A stretch of 64,000 bases of DNA from [Clostridium] aminophilum DSM 10710 (GCF_000711825.1 NZ_JONJ01000001.1:1-64000); one strand, 5' to 3'. Positions 9,017 to 18,096 are shown, numbered from the stretch's first letter. Numbers and translations: made by a program. The notes: generated by a model not told the origin, from the sequence alone.

Positions 9017-9574
9017 TCACTGCACTTTCGGCGCATACGTTCGATAGAGATCGAGATACTCTTCCTCCACATCCGCAAACGGTCTCCAGCTGAAATTCAG
9101 ATAGATATGCAGTTCCGGTTTCGGGCGGTCCATCTCCTGCCGGAGCAGTTCCGTCATGTCATACCAGAGCATATCGTCATCAATTCCCTTTACAATCGCT
9201 TTTTCTTCCTCCGTCAGTGGTGTTCCCAGAAACTTTTCGTAGATCATGTCCAGAAGCCTGTTCTCCTGCTCCTTATATTCCGGCATACGGATCTTCACCG
9301 GTCTCGGCACATCGGACAGATAGCACTCACTGGCGTCATGGATCAGGCAGGCCAGAATCACTCTCGGCGGAAGTCCTCTGGCCTCCGCCTCCCTCGCACA
9401 GTTGATACAGTGCTGTCCCACCGAAAAGAACGTGCGGACATGTCCGTTGCCGCGGCAAAGGTACGGAAGTGCGTGTGCGATATCCTCGATATCCAGCATT
9501 TCCGCTTCCGGATTCATCGGATCAATATGCTTTCCGGTGTATGTTGTGATTGTAATTGTCTTATCGGTATACAT
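9017..9574 (-). CDS. HD-domain phosphohydrolase
   Basis: This 185-residue soluble protein has an HD metal-dependent phosphohydrolase core: H55 (VGQHCINC), the H79-D80 doublet in LIHDASECYLSDVPRP, and a later aspartate cluster (GIDDDMLWYDM). This spacing resembles YfbR-like nucleotidases and other small HD hydrolases, but the substrate cannot be assigned. It starts six bases after the stop of the upstream lipoprotein gene and has only a weak GGAG site within that gene's end, so it is probably co-transcribed and partly coupled. Tandem terminators follow it. Confidence 0.85.
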   Translation of the reverse strand: MYTDKTITITTYTGKHIDPMNPEAEMLDIEDIAHALPYLCRGNGHVRTFFSVGQHCINCAREAEARGLPPRVILACLIHDASECYLSDVPRPVKIRMPEYKEQENRLLDMIYEKFLGTPLTEEEKAIVKGIDDDMLWYDMTELLRQEMDRPKPELHIYLNFSWRPFADVEEEYLDLYRTYAPKVQ

Positions 9575-9580
9575 ATAATG

Positions 9581-10840
9581 TTACCACTCCATCTTCCAGA
9601 TATGGTCTGTGCGGTCCTTTCCGTCGGAATAATGCATCGCACCGGACTCAAAACTTACCAGAATCATTCCGTCCGGTGTTGCCGATACCGCTTCCGTCAT
9701 TGGCAGCGCCGTCACGGCTTTGGTCAGACAATTGGAGTCCAGAATAAAGCCCGGCACTTTGGAACTGCCGACCTGAAAATCCTGCAGCGTCGCATGTGTT
9801 GAGCTCGTGTCAAAGGACATCAGACGGGATTCTGATTTTCTTCCGTAAGACTGGCTCAGCAGCATCTGACCGTTTGAGAGACTCGTGATTCCCTGAATCC
9901 GGTCCGGAGCTGCCATCACCATATCCGGGACCGGATATCCGTCCGGGCCGGCCTCATCGAAGCGCTCCACGCTCTTTTTGGAGAGATCGTATCCCAGAAT
10001 ATAGCAGCCATACTCGGCATTTTCAGCCTTGGTCGTATAATTCATGTCCGCGGACAGATCATAATTCCCCTTCGGGTGATAAAAATTGCCGACCCACAGA
10101 CAACCGTCGGAAAAATTCATAAAGGACGGGGAAACCGGTACACGGAAGGTCTTTTTGATCTTAACTTCCTTTGTTCCCTCGCCTTCCAGTTCCTTCATCG
10201 GAATCTCCGCCACCTGATAGTGTCCCTCCGCATCCGCGGGCGCTGACACGAAGAGCGTATCGTCGGAGATCGCCAGTCCGCCGACATGGCTGGAAAAACG
10301 GCTTCCATCCGCATTATAGAGATATGCCTCCGCAGTCAGGACTCCATCCTCATCCAGAATGCTGATCACCGACGGAATATCCGCCTTGGAATAGCTTGCA
10401 ATATACGTTCTCTTATCTTCCGCGCAGTAGCACATTCCCTGCGGGATCATTCCCTCATTCAGTCCCGGAATCACCGCCCACGGCTTTGCGGATTTGAGAA
10501 ACGGTTTGTATTCTTTTATACCGGTATAAGTCGGCTTGCCGACCGTTTTGGTCTGTGTCAGACGCAAACCGGTTTCCGCAACGGATCCGCTCTCCGCCGC
10601 CGCGGAACGGTCTTCCGCATCCGCTGCGCTCTCCGCTGCCTCCGTGGAAACGTCTTCCGCGCCTGCTGCGCTCTCTGCATTTTCCACAGTCTCTTTTGCC
10701 GCCTCTGTCGCAACCGCCGCAGACGTATCCTTTGCATCCTGCTTCGGCCCGCAGGCGGCAATGCCCGCTGCCGTCAGCATTGCTGCCGCAAAAGCCGCAG
10801 CCTTACAGACCTTTCCGCTTCGTCCTGTTCGTTTTGTCAT
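9581..10840 (-). CDS. Predicted lipoprotein, possible beta-propeller-like domain
   Basis: This 419-residue protein has a type II signal peptide with lipobox IAAC (C30), then an Ala/Glu/Ser-rich low-complexity linker (about residues 35-95), then a folded domain of about 310 residues. The domain contains many short strand-like segments such as PQGMCYCAEDKRTYIASY, LAISDDTLFVSAP and RIQGITSLSNGQMLLSQSYG, in the style of a propeller fold. It should be membrane-anchored on the outer face. I do not recognise its function. The start at 10840 is chosen for the AGGAGAG site and the signal peptide. It forms an operon with the HD hydrolase. Confidence 0.8.
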   Translation of the reverse strand: MTKRTGRSGKVCKAAAFAAAMLTAAGIAACGPKQDAKDTSAAVATEAAKETVENAESAAGAEDVSTEAAESAADAEDRSAAAESGSVAETGLRLTQTKTVGKPTYTGIKEYKPFLKSAKPWAVIPGLNEGMIPQGMCYCAEDKRTYIASYSKADIPSVISILDEDGVLTAEAYLYNADGSRFSSHVGGLAISDDTLFVSAPADAEGHYQVAEIPMKELEGEGTKEVKIKKTFRVPVSPSFMNFSDGCLWVGNFYHPKGNYDLSADMNYTTKAENAEYGCYILGYDLSKKSVERFDEAGPDGYPVPDMVMAAPDRIQGITSLSNGQMLLSQSYGRKSESRLMSFDTSSTHATLQDFQVGSSKVPGFILDSNCLTKAVTALPMTEAVSATPDGMILVSFESGAMHYSDGKDRTDHIWKMEW

Positions 10841-10942
10841 ATATACTCTCCTGTCTGTTCCATTTTCCTGTCGGAGACAGCACTCCGCGGTCTCCAACAT
10901 TCCGCGGCAGTCCTCACATCGGGAAACATTTCCTGCCCCGCC

Positions 10943-10992
10943 GTTTTCACAAACTCTGCCGGCACAGAATACCGCTTCTGTACCGGCAGAGT
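10943..10992. terminator. Terminator after the PHP phosphoesterase gene
   Basis: ACTCTGCCGG (10953-10962) pairs with CCGGCAGAGT (10983-10992), extended inward by CAGAA/TTCTG. It lies 33 bases past the stop of the PHP gene. On the minus strand TTGTGAAAAC follows, and on the plus strand a TGTTTTATTTATT tract follows, so it may act in both directions. Confidence 0.75.
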
Positions 10993-11024
10993 GTTCTGTT
11001 TTATTTATTCCGGACCGGCCGCAT

Positions 11025-12041
11025 TTACTCCAGGCCCAGTTCTTTCCTGGTAAATGCCCTCGTATGCGCCTCTTTTCCGTAACGGTCGCGAAGAATCAGA
11101 TACGCATATTCTGTATCTTCCGGAAGGTCAAAATCCGCCCCGGTGATCTCGCCGCCGTCCGGCCGGTAAACATTCTGGCACAGTTTCATGCTCCGCACAA
11201 GGATCGCTCTCTGAACTCCGCTCATCTCCACATGGACATGCCCGTGTTCTGCGGTCAGACACCGGATCTCCGGTCCCGTCGACGCATAAAAGTTTCCTTT
11301 TTTCAGTGCCTCCATAACAGCGGGATAAGTCAGTTCCTCCGCCATCACCATGGTCCAGCTTCCAAAGGAATCGCTCAGAAGATCATCAAAGGGCTTCTTG
11401 TTATGGTTATCGTCCGCGCCGTGGCAGTACAGCATCTTTCCGTTCATGAGAAATGCGTCATACAGCCCGTTGTTGCACTCGCTCCCGTTGATCGTATACG
11501 ATCCCGTATTGTAGATCTCGAGGCTGTAGAGTCCGTTCAGCCGAAGAAGCGTATCCTCGCTTTCCATGGACCACACCGGATGGTTCATCGCCACAAGGTA
11601 GCCGGCCGCGCGGGCACAGTCAATGAAATTCTGGATATATTCCAACGTATAGAGGCGCGGTCCCTCCGGTCCGCACTTCGGCAGCTTTTCCGCAATCTCA
11701 TGCGGAAGATATTTGCAGAACTTCGGATCATAGCCGACATAAGTCTCACAGTCCGGCCTTTTTGCCAGAAGGTTGATGTGGATCTCCGGATGGAGCGGAT
11801 CATAGCGGCACTCGGGATCCGGCCGGATGTATGCCTCGTATCCGGTGATCATAAGAAAATCTTCGCGGTTCAGCTCCGGGTGCGCCATCGGCGCCTCATG
11901 ATCGGTGATCGCAAGGATCGAATATCCGCGTTCCCGATAGGCCTGCGCCATCGCTTCCGGTGTCAGATTCCCGTCGGAAATCGTGGTATGACTGTGAAGA
12001 TTCGCTTTGTACTGATGTTGTCCTTTTCCGATAATATCCAT
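11025..12041 (-). CDS. PHP-domain metal-dependent phosphoesterase
   Basis: This 338-residue protein has a polymerase-and-histidinol-phosphatase (PHP) fold. Motif I is NLHSHTTISDG, motif II ITDHE, and a later metal-site segment is MNHPVWSME. PHP proteins of this stand-alone kind hydrolyse phosphomonoesters or phosphodiesters with two or three metal ions. The UgpB-like importer just upstream makes a glycerophosphodiester-type substrate a reasonable guess, but that is inference only. The start at 12041 follows GAGGCG. It has its own promoter at 12116-12143 and a hairpin after the stop. Confidence 0.85.
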   Translation of the reverse strand: MDIIGKGQHQYKANLHSHTTISDGNLTPEAMAQAYRERGYSILAITDHEAPMAHPELNREDFLMITGYEAYIRPDPECRYDPLHPEIHINLLAKRPDCETYVGYDPKFCKYLPHEIAEKLPKCGPEGPRLYTLEYIQNFIDCARAAGYLVAMNHPVWSMESEDTLLRLNGLYSLEIYNTGSYTINGSECNNGLYDAFLMNGKMLYCHGADDNHNKKPFDDLLSDSFGSWTMVMAEELTYPAVMEALKKGNFYASTGPEIRCLTAEHGHVHVEMSGVQRAILVRSMKLCQNVYRPDGGEITGADFDLPEDTEYAYLILRDRYGKEAHTRAFTRKELGLE

Positions 12042-12115
12042 CTTTCGCCTCAATCTGACTGACAAGGTCCTCAGGACGACTTCCGTTCTCCTGTCCTTTC
12101 AGCGCTTGTCCCTTC

Positions 12116-12143
12116 ATTTTACTTTATCCGCACAAAATGTCAA
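12116..12143 (-). promoter_or_regulatory. Sigma-A promoter for the PHP gene
   Basis: On the minus strand a perfect TTGACA (12143-12138) is followed after 16 bases by TAAAAT (12121-12116). The start codon lies about 75 bases downstream. Confidence 0.7.
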
Positions 12144-12284
12144 ATTAAGAAACCCTTTCAGCGGTGTGCGCATCACACGGAGCGCTTTCTTTCGCAGGAA
12201 ATGGAAATGCGAAACCGCCCTCTGAAACGAAACCGGCGAAAGTCTCCGTATCGATGCCGGAAACTCCCGCCCTGTTCCTTTTCA

Positions 12285-12470
12285 TTTTTGCTATTTCTTT
12301 TTTCGATTTACTTTTTTCGTTTTTTCTTTTTCCGGATTTATTTTTTTGGTTTTCTTATTCGTTTTGTCTTATCCGGTTTGTCTTATTCTTTTTCTTATTC
12401 GGCTTTTCTTTCCGTTTTACCTTTTTCCGTTTTACCTTTTTCCGATTTTGCCCGGGCGTTTCTCCTTGTT
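12285..12470. repeat. Polypyrimidine low-complexity tract
   Basis: About 185 bases are almost wholly T and C on the plus strand, including back-to-back copies of TTTTTCCGTTTTACC. On the minus strand it forms an A-rich 3' trailer after the importer permease gene. A plus-strand open frame across it encodes a phenylalanine-rich string with no ribosome site and is judged spurious. No hairpin terminator was found in it. Confidence 0.75.
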
Positions 12471-12479
12471 TCAGTCCGG

Positions 12480-13373
12480 TTATTTCATCGCCGCCTTGGA
12501 GTATCCGGTCATCATATACTTCTGGAAAATGAAGAACAGAATGACAACCGGAAGAATGGCCAGAACTGCGCCCGCCATGATCTGGTGATAGTTGGATACC
12601 GCCTGGCCGGCAAAGGTATTCTTCAGATATGCGAGTCCGACCGTCAGGACTCTTCTCACCTCATTGCCCGCAATGATCTTCGGCCAGAAATAAGCATTCC
12701 AGCCGTTGGTGAAGGTCACGAGAGTGATGGTGTAAATGCTCGCCTTGCTCATTGGAACGAGAACATACCAGATGCAGCCGAGGCGGCCGAGTCCGTCGAT
12801 TCTTCCCGCATCGATGTAGGACTGGTCAATGGACATAAAGCTGTTCCGGAGCATGAAAATATAGTAGGCCGAAACTGCCTCCGGAAGGATCAGTCCCAGA
12901 TAGGTGTCATTCATGGTCCAGTCCGAGCACATGATGTAGATCGGGATAAAGGTGACCTGCAGCGGAATCATCAGTGCGCCGAGCACGATATAGAAGAACC
13001 CGTCGCGGAATTTGAAATGTCCTCTCGCAAAGCCGTAAGCCGCAAGGATTCCCGTCACCACCTGAGAGATCAGGATTCCTGCGGTCATCACGATCGTGTT
13101 CCAGTAGTACTTCAGGAAGTTTGCTTTCTGAAGCACATATCCGTAGTTTTCCGGGTGGAAGGATCTCGGAAACAGTGTCGGGAACGGCAGCTGCACCTCT
13201 TCCGCCGACTTGAAGGACGTGCTGATCATCCAATAGAGCGGGAACAGCATGATGACCGTGATCACCACCGCTGCCACGGTCTGTGCCCACCATCCCGCCG
13301 TATGTTTCTTGTTTTTCTTCTTTACCGAAAATTCGTGACCCTGCGGGTCCACTGCAACCATTGTATTCGCCAT
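12480..13373 (-). CDS. Carbohydrate/glycerophosphate ABC importer permease (UgpE/MalG type)
   Basis: This 297-residue membrane protein has six predicted helices and the cytoplasmic EAA loop typical of CUT1 permeases (DAGRIDGLGRLGCIWYVLVP, about residues 185-204). It would be the second membrane subunit of the importer whose first permease ends 66 bases upstream. The start at 13373 is preferred to an upstream ATG because AGAGGAAG precedes it. The short N-terminal arm with KKKNKKH is cytoplasmic. The substrate is set by the binding protein of the same operon. No ATPase gene is in the operon. Confidence 0.92.
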   Translation of the reverse strand: MANTMVAVDPQGHEFSVKKKNKKHTAGWWAQTVAAVVITVIMLFPLYWMISTSFKSAEEVQLPFPTLFPRSFHPENYGYVLQKANFLKYYWNTIVMTAGILISQVVTGILAAYGFARGHFKFRDGFFYIVLGALMIPLQVTFIPIYIMCSDWTMNDTYLGLILPEAVSAYYIFMLRNSFMSIDQSYIDAGRIDGLGRLGCIWYVLVPMSKASIYTITLVTFTNGWNAYFWPKIIAGNEVRRVLTVGLAYLKNTFAGQAVSNYHQIMAGAVLAILPVVILFFIFQKYMMTGYSKAAMK

Positions 13374-13439
13374 TTTCTTCCTCTCTTCCTGTGACCTGTG
13401 CGGGCAAAGCACGCACTGGGACTCTGTTTTCCCGTCCGA

Positions 13440-14408
13440 TTATGAATCGTAGGTAATCTTTCCTTTCGAGATCTTCATGGTTGCTACCGTGATCACCAGA
13501 AGAATCAGGAAGAACATCACCGCTGCCGTCGCCGCGCGGTCCATGCGGAAATCAACCATCGCATATCGGTAGATCAGATAGACGAATACTTCGGTCGCAC
13601 GGTTCGGTCCGCCGGACGTCAGGATATCCACCGACTGGAATACCTTCATCGACGAGAGGAAGGTGGTGACAAAGAGGAACAATGTGGTCGGTCCAAGAAG
13701 GGGAAGCGTGATCCGGAAGAACTGCTGTGTCGAATCCGCCCCGTCCAGCGCGGACGCCTCATAATAATCTTTCGAGATCCCTGCCATGGCGGCCAGATAA
13801 ATCATCATGCCGTACCCGATGCAGCGCCATCCGGTGAGCATCAGCACCGACGGAAGTGCCGTCGCTTTCTGATTCAGCCAGTCGATCGGAGCGATGCCAA
13901 GGTAACTCAGCGCATAATTCAGAACACCGGACTCCGTGTTGAGAATCCAGAGAAAGATAACCGCCGCGGAAGACATGGCCACATACTTCGGCATAAAAAT
14001 GATGGCTCTCAGCACGCTGAACGATTTCGTCATGCGGTTGAACAGCAGTGCAAAGATCATTCCGCCGACGATAGTTACGGTCAACTCCCCGAGCGAATAG
14101 AGGAAAGTAACCTCGAGAGAGTTCCAGAGATATTTCGCTCCGGTTCCGGCGAACAGCCACTCCCAGTTCTTGAGTCCGACAAAATGCCATGTCTCATTCA
14201 GAAGATTCCAGTCGGTCAGGCTGATCTGAAACAGCCGGACGATCGGATAATAAACAAAGACCATGAGAAGAACGAGTGCCGGCACAATGCAGAGGAAATC
14301 GCCGATTTTCTCTTTCTGCCGCGGATTCAGCCCGGCCTTCGCCGGTGTCTTTCCCGCCGAAGCGCCTGTCTCGGGTTTCGTATTCTCTTTTATTTCCATA
14401 TCAACCAT
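13440..14408 (-). CDS. Carbohydrate/glycerophosphate ABC importer permease (UgpA/MalF type)
   Basis: This 322-residue inner-membrane permease starts with a hydrophilic Lys/Ala-rich arm and then six helices, with the EAA-type loop YYEASALDGADSTQQFFRITLP near residue 215. It pairs with the following permease in a CUT1-type importer. The start at 14408 is chosen because GGGGGAG lies just upstream; an upstream in-frame ATG at 14471 has no such site, and the region there matches a dispersed repeat. It lies 228 bases after the binding-protein gene, in the usual binding protein-permease-permease order. Confidence 0.92.
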   Translation of the reverse strand: MVDMEIKENTKPETGASAGKTPAKAGLNPRQKEKIGDFLCIVPALVLLMVFVYYPIVRLFQISLTDWNLLNETWHFVGLKNWEWLFAGTGAKYLWNSLEVTFLYSLGELTVTIVGGMIFALLFNRMTKSFSVLRAIIFMPKYVAMSSAAVIFLWILNTESGVLNYALSYLGIAPIDWLNQKATALPSVLMLTGWRCIGYGMMIYLAAMAGISKDYYEASALDGADSTQQFFRITLPLLGPTTLFLFVTTFLSSMKVFQSVDILTSGGPNRATEVFVYLIYRYAMVDFRMDRAATAAVMFFLILLVITVATMKISKGKITYDS

Positions 14409-14636
14409 AGATTTCTCCCCCAAAAGCAAAGTCTGCAGGCGAACTTCGGTCCCCCGTATCCTGACTGTCAAAACTCTATGACACGAAACGCAAAAGTCCT
14501 CCCGCAGGGATAACCTGTAGGAGGACCGGGGACATTTCTCTTCTTCTTTGTCTCCTGCCGCAGTGGGCTTATTCAGTTTATCCGCTCATTTCCGGATCCT
14601 GCGGCCGGAAACATTTCTCTTTCGAAGTTCTCCGAA

Positions 14637-16025
14637 TTACTTGTGATCGGCAAGGATCTCGTCGATCTCCTCAACCATGCTGTCGGACTGTTCCTGAGCA
14701 TCGGAGAACTCGGTCATCATGGTAACCATGTAGTTCTTCCATGTGGTTGCAAGCTCGGACCACGCCGCATTCTGGATTCTCGGATTTACCAGATCCAGAT
14801 TGTCGAAGATGCACTGGAATGCCGGCTTCTTCTCAAGGAATGCCTTGCCTTCATCGGTGTGAAGAACAGACTTACGGGTCGGTAAGTAACCGGTTCCCTC
14901 TGCCCACTTCATATTGACTTCCTTACCGCACAGGAACTGCAGGAACTGCCATGCAGCATTCTTGGTCTTCTGGTCGTTCTTGGACGGAATTCCCAGAACG
15001 CATCCGCCGACCTCAGAGTTCTTTGTGCCGTCTGCAGCTGCCGGATACCATGCCATGCCGACATTGAAGTCACACTTGCTGACATAGTTGTTGTACAGAG
15101 AGGAGGTATGCATAACGGCAAATGCCTTCTTGTCATAGAAATCCTGACGCATGTTCGCAGATGCATCGGTTCCCTGACGATAGTTTACAAGACCGGCCTT
15201 TGTCCAGTCCTGAATCTTCTTGGTGCGGGCAACGGCTGCCTCGCTGTTCAGATCGCACTTATTTTCCCCGTTGATGATCTTTACGCCATCGTTCAGATAC
15301 AGTGTCTCGAAATACCACTGATCCCATCCCGGAATCTCCAGACCGTATACGCTTGTGGTTCCGTCTGCCGCCTTCTCGGTTGCCTTCTCGAGGAATGCGT
15401 CCATGTCATCGATCTTGGTCGGAATCTCAATTCCCTTTTCCTTCGCCATATCTGCATTGTAATAGATTACCTGCGTGGAGTGAAGGAACGGAAGGGAAAC
15501 CTGTTTGCCCTCATACTGCGCACTGACCAGAAGTCCGTCCGCAAAGTCGGTTGCATCATAGCCGGTCGCCTTGATGTACGGATCCAGATCTTCATACAGA
15601 CCGCTTGCTCCGTAAGATGCGACATAATCGGTGTTCGCAACGACAACCGCCGGAAGTCCGGTTCCTGCCGCATTTGCCGCGATCAGCGCCTCATTGATAT
15701 CTTTGTATGCGCCCTTATATTCCGCCGTTACATGAATCTTGTCCTGACTCTTGTTGAATTCGTCCACCACTTCATTGACAAGATCCGTGTACTGATCCTC
15801 GAGTGCATGCCACCATACGATCTCAATCGGTTCGGTAACCTCATACTTGGAGGCATCTGCCGCTTCTGTCTTCCCGTCCGCTGCCTGAGACTCTGCTGCT
15901 GTCGTCTGGGCTGCTGTCGTTGCTGCGGCAGATCCGGTGGAACCGGAGCATGCGGTCAGAGCCATCGCTCCGGCCAGTGCAAGCGCTGCGCTTTTCTCGA
16001 GTGTCTTCCATTGCATTTTTTTCAT
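14637..16025 (-). CDS. UgpB-like extracytoplasmic solute-binding lipoprotein
   Basis: This 462-residue protein has a lipoprotein signal with lipobox LTAC (C26), a Thr/Ala-rich linker, and a family 1 solute-binding fold. The mature N-terminus (IEIVWWHALEDQY..., YKGAYKDINEALIAA, SLPFLHSTQVIYYN) is close in pattern to E. coli UgpB (FWHSMEG, YKGNYEQ, PFNSSTPVLYYN). That points to glycerol-3-phosphate or glycerophosphodiesters, although other polyols or sugars cannot be excluded. It would deliver substrate to the two permeases downstream. GGAGGA lies eight bases before the start. A promoter and a long palindrome lie about 200-280 bases upstream. Confidence 0.9.
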   Translation of the reverse strand: MKKMQWKTLEKSAALALAGAMALTACSGSTGSAAATTAAQTTAAESQAADGKTEAADASKYEVTEPIEIVWWHALEDQYTDLVNEVVDEFNKSQDKIHVTAEYKGAYKDINEALIAANAAGTGLPAVVVANTDYVASYGASGLYEDLDPYIKATGYDATDFADGLLVSAQYEGKQVSLPFLHSTQVIYYNADMAKEKGIEIPTKIDDMDAFLEKATEKAADGTTSVYGLEIPGWDQWYFETLYLNDGVKIINGENKCDLNSEAAVARTKKIQDWTKAGLVNYRQGTDASANMRQDFYDKKAFAVMHTSSLYNNYVSKCDFNVGMAWYPAAADGTKNSEVGGCVLGIPSKNDQKTKNAAWQFLQFLCGKEVNMKWAEGTGYLPTRKSVLHTDEGKAFLEKKPAFQCIFDNLDLVNPRIQNAAWSELATTWKNYMVTMMTEFSDAQEQSDSMVEEIDEILADHK

Positions 16026-16221
16026 ATGTTTTTCCTCCTCTGAGCGATTCTATTCATAGCGGTCTTTCCGCAAATCGCCAAAAACGTTTGATTTGAAAAT
16101 GCATGTAAATGATAATAACAGCAAAATGTCAGATGGTGCCGGTGGTTGTAAACTAAAATATATGCCAATAAAGCAACGTCTTTTTCGGCTTATTTTGTCA
16201 TTTTGCCCACTTTCAAAACTC

Positions 16222-16302
16222 AGTATAATCCATATTATACTTTTTTACAATATTTATATATTGTTATAATTTTACCGAGAATTGTGTTTCTGAAACACAA
16301 TT
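16222..16302 (-). promoter_or_regulatory. Promoter and 23-bp palindromic operator of the Ugp-like importer
   Basis: On the minus strand TTGTAA (16250-16245), 17 bases and TATACT (16227-16222) make a plausible sigma-A promoter. Thirty bases upstream is a perfect inverted repeat with 11-bp arms and a one-base centre (AATTGTGTTTC, centre, GAAACACAATT; 16280-16302), a form typical of LacI/GntR operators. A second smaller palindrome, CAATAT..ATATTG (16248-16263), overlaps the -35. The untranslated leader to the binding protein is about 190 bases. The palindrome is also 30 bases past the DUF624 stop, so a 3' hairpin role is possible. Confidence 0.6.
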
Positions 16303-16331
16303 TTGACGTCATTTCCGTTCATTTCTGTTTC

Positions 16332-16991
16332 TTACACCGAAATCTTTACAAACACAAAATTCATAAGATAAGAAGACGCTAGGATCACTCCGCCGATCCA
16401 AAAGAAAAAGAAACCGCTCAACTGGTAGAACAGAAGGAAAAATGCCGCCGGAAGAAGCATCATCACAATGGTCACCGGCACACATTTCATCGCCATGGCG
16501 GGCGCATCCCGCAGAATTTTCCCGACCGGATGATCAAACACTGCCAGAATTCCGTACATGTACATGGTGATGACCAGAAAAAGATCCGCCATGATCAGAA
16601 GAAAAACCGTAAGCGCAAGGCCGACCTGTCCCCCCGCCGCGCTCATTCCCGTCAGTGCCACGCGTTCCGCAGTCTTTCCCGATCCCGCAGCCCAGAACGC
16701 CGCCGCAAACCAGATATCCGCTGCAAAGAACAGAAGTCCCGCCGATTGAATCATCCACAGAAGCGTTGCCTTACGGAAATGCCGTTTCCATGCTGAAAAA
16801 TACCCCCGTATCACACCGCCCTCCTGATCCCGGACCGCTTTCAGGCAAAAGTCATAGAAAGCAGCCGTGGATGCGCCGATCGTGAAGATCGGTATGCAGG
16901 TGGCCAGCCAGATGACCGACATCGCCGATACGTCCGCCAGCTTTCCCACAAAATTCCAGAACCGGTTCTCCGGATTAAAGAGTTCGCTCAT
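16332..16991 (-). CDS. DUF624 (YesL-like) membrane protein
   Basis: This 219-residue protein has about five hydrophobic segments and the DUF624 N-terminal signature: NRFWNFVGKLADVSAMSVIWLATCIPIFTIGASTAAFY, then LKAVRDQEGGVIRGYFSAWKRHFRKATLLW. Genes of this family usually accompany CUT1 sugar importers in Firmicutes (yesL beside yesOPQ in Bacillus), which fits its position directly before the UgpB-like operon. Its molecular role is not established. AAAGGAG is 12 bases before the start. It has no signal peptide. Confidence 0.88.
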   Translation of the reverse strand: MSELFNPENRFWNFVGKLADVSAMSVIWLATCIPIFTIGASTAAFYDFCLKAVRDQEGGVIRGYFSAWKRHFRKATLLWMIQSAGLLFFAADIWFAAAFWAAGSGKTAERVALTGMSAAGGQVGLALTVFLLIMADLFLVITMYMYGILAVFDHPVGKILRDAPAMAMKCVPVTIVMMLLPAAFFLLFYQLSGFFFFWIGGVILASSYLMNFVFVKISV

Positions 16992-17055
16992 CCTTCCCTA
17001 TCTCCTTTCTGTTCCTTATCGCTCCCGAATCCGGTTCTGCATGAACGATTCGCCG

Positions 17056-17181
17056 GCACCGGCGCTGTGTCTTCCATCCCTTTTCCCAAGACAGCACCGA
17101 CCACAGGTTTCCGCCGGCATCCATTCCTTTCCCGCAAACGGCACCGACCACAGGGTCCCTGCCGGCTTCCATCCGGTTGAG
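17056..17181. repeat. Degenerate tandem repeat in a divergent intergenic region
   Basis: Three imperfect units of about 38-47 bases begin GCACCG and share a CTTCCATCC or CATCCATTCC block (17056-17093, 17094-17140, 17141-17181). Units 2 and 3 share GCACCGACCACAGG exactly. The region lies between the divergent DUF624 and 17285 genes and is GC-rich, unlike a typical promoter region. Confidence 0.65.
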
Positions 17182-17284
17182 AGATTCCCACAGCAGTGTT
17201 ATCATAGACTTGTCCTGCATTTCCCCGCCGGCCCCTTTTCGGTCCGGTGCGGAACAGACAAAACCATCGCAAAGGATATACACT

Positions 17285-17968
17285 ATGATTTCATCCCGAT
17301 TTCACCGTTGGAAAGAGGAGGAAGCCGCCAAGCTCTCCCGCATGACATTCCGAAAAAAAGCGGAGTATATCGCTTACTACTACAAATTCTATTTTCTTGG
17401 ACTTGCCGCTGCGGTAGTTCTCTTTCTTTTCGCCGGCGAGGTCCTCATCAACCGCTCCAAAACCGTCATCCTGTCCGGTCTGATCACAAATGATGACTGG
17501 AACCGTTTTTCCGCATCAGACATCTCCCGGGACTATGCCTCGAGGATCGGCCTGTCCTCCTCCCAGAAGCTTCTTCTCGACGACGGACTCTACATTGACG
17601 AAGAAGGTCAGGCCGCCGAGATCGCCGCGGCAAGCCGGGGCAAAATCATTGCCGGGATCACCACAAAATCCCTCGATTTTGTCATCACAGAAAAAAGCGT
17701 TCTCGATGAGTTCCGTCCTCAGATGACATTCTGTTCTCTAAATGAGCTTCTTCCGGATGATCTCTTCCGGGCGCTCCGGGATTCCATGGCGACGTACACG
17801 GACGAAAACGGAAAAACCGTCTATTACGCGCTTTCCCTGAAGGACTCCCGCTATCTGACCGATGCCCCCGAAGTCACCGGGACTTATTACCTTTTTGTTC
17901 CTTCCATCGCGCCGCACAGAGAACAGACCGCGGACTTTATCCGGTACTGTTTTGAGCAGGTTCCCTGA
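17285..17968 (+). CDS. Uncharacterised single-pass membrane protein
   Basis: This 227-residue protein has a basic cytoplasmic N-terminus (SRMTFRKKAEYIAYYYKFYF), one strong transmembrane helix (about residues 36-56, LGLAAAVVLFLFAGEV) and an extracytoplasmic domain of about 170 residues. The domain contains short alternating segments such as KSLDFVITEKSVLDEFRPQM and TYYLFVPSIAPHREQTADFI. I do not recognise the family. It is divergent from the DUF624 gene and precedes a bidirectional terminator. A membrane role connected to the neighbouring importer is only a guess. The start at 17285 follows AAAGGA. Confidence 0.75.
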   Translation: MISSRFHRWKEEEAAKLSRMTFRKKAEYIAYYYKFYFLGLAAAVVLFLFAGEVLINRSKTVILSGLITNDDWNRFSASDISRDYASRIGLSSSQKLLLDDGLYIDEEGQAAEIAAASRGKIIAGITTKSLDFVITEKSVLDEFRPQMTFCSLNELLPDDLFRALRDSMATYTDENGKTVYYALSLKDSRYLTDAPEVTGTYYLFVPSIAPHREQTADFIRYCFEQVP

Positions 17969-18042
17969 CCGGATCCGCTTCGCAGAATCCGTTTTGCATT
18001 TTCTGCCCGCTATACGCGAAAGAAAATCCACCAAAAAAGTAC

Positions 18043-18082
18043 AGCTCCGCACGGCATTTCCGCCGGGCGGAGCTTTCTTTTA
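18043..18082. terminator. Bidirectional terminator between convergent genes
   Basis: AGCTCCGC (18043-18050) pairs with GCGGAGCT (18067-18074) and an inner CGG/CCG pair. TTCTTTTAT follows on the plus strand and GTACTTTTTT follows on the minus strand. It serves the 17285 gene and the importer ATPase gene, which converge here. Confidence 0.85.
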
Positions 18083-18096
18083 TGGAGAACTTCCGA

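Noticed and set aside
12164-12532. A plus-strand frame encoding a phenylalanine-rich protein
   Set aside because: It is a translation of the polypyrimidine tract, has no ribosome site and runs into the permease gene.
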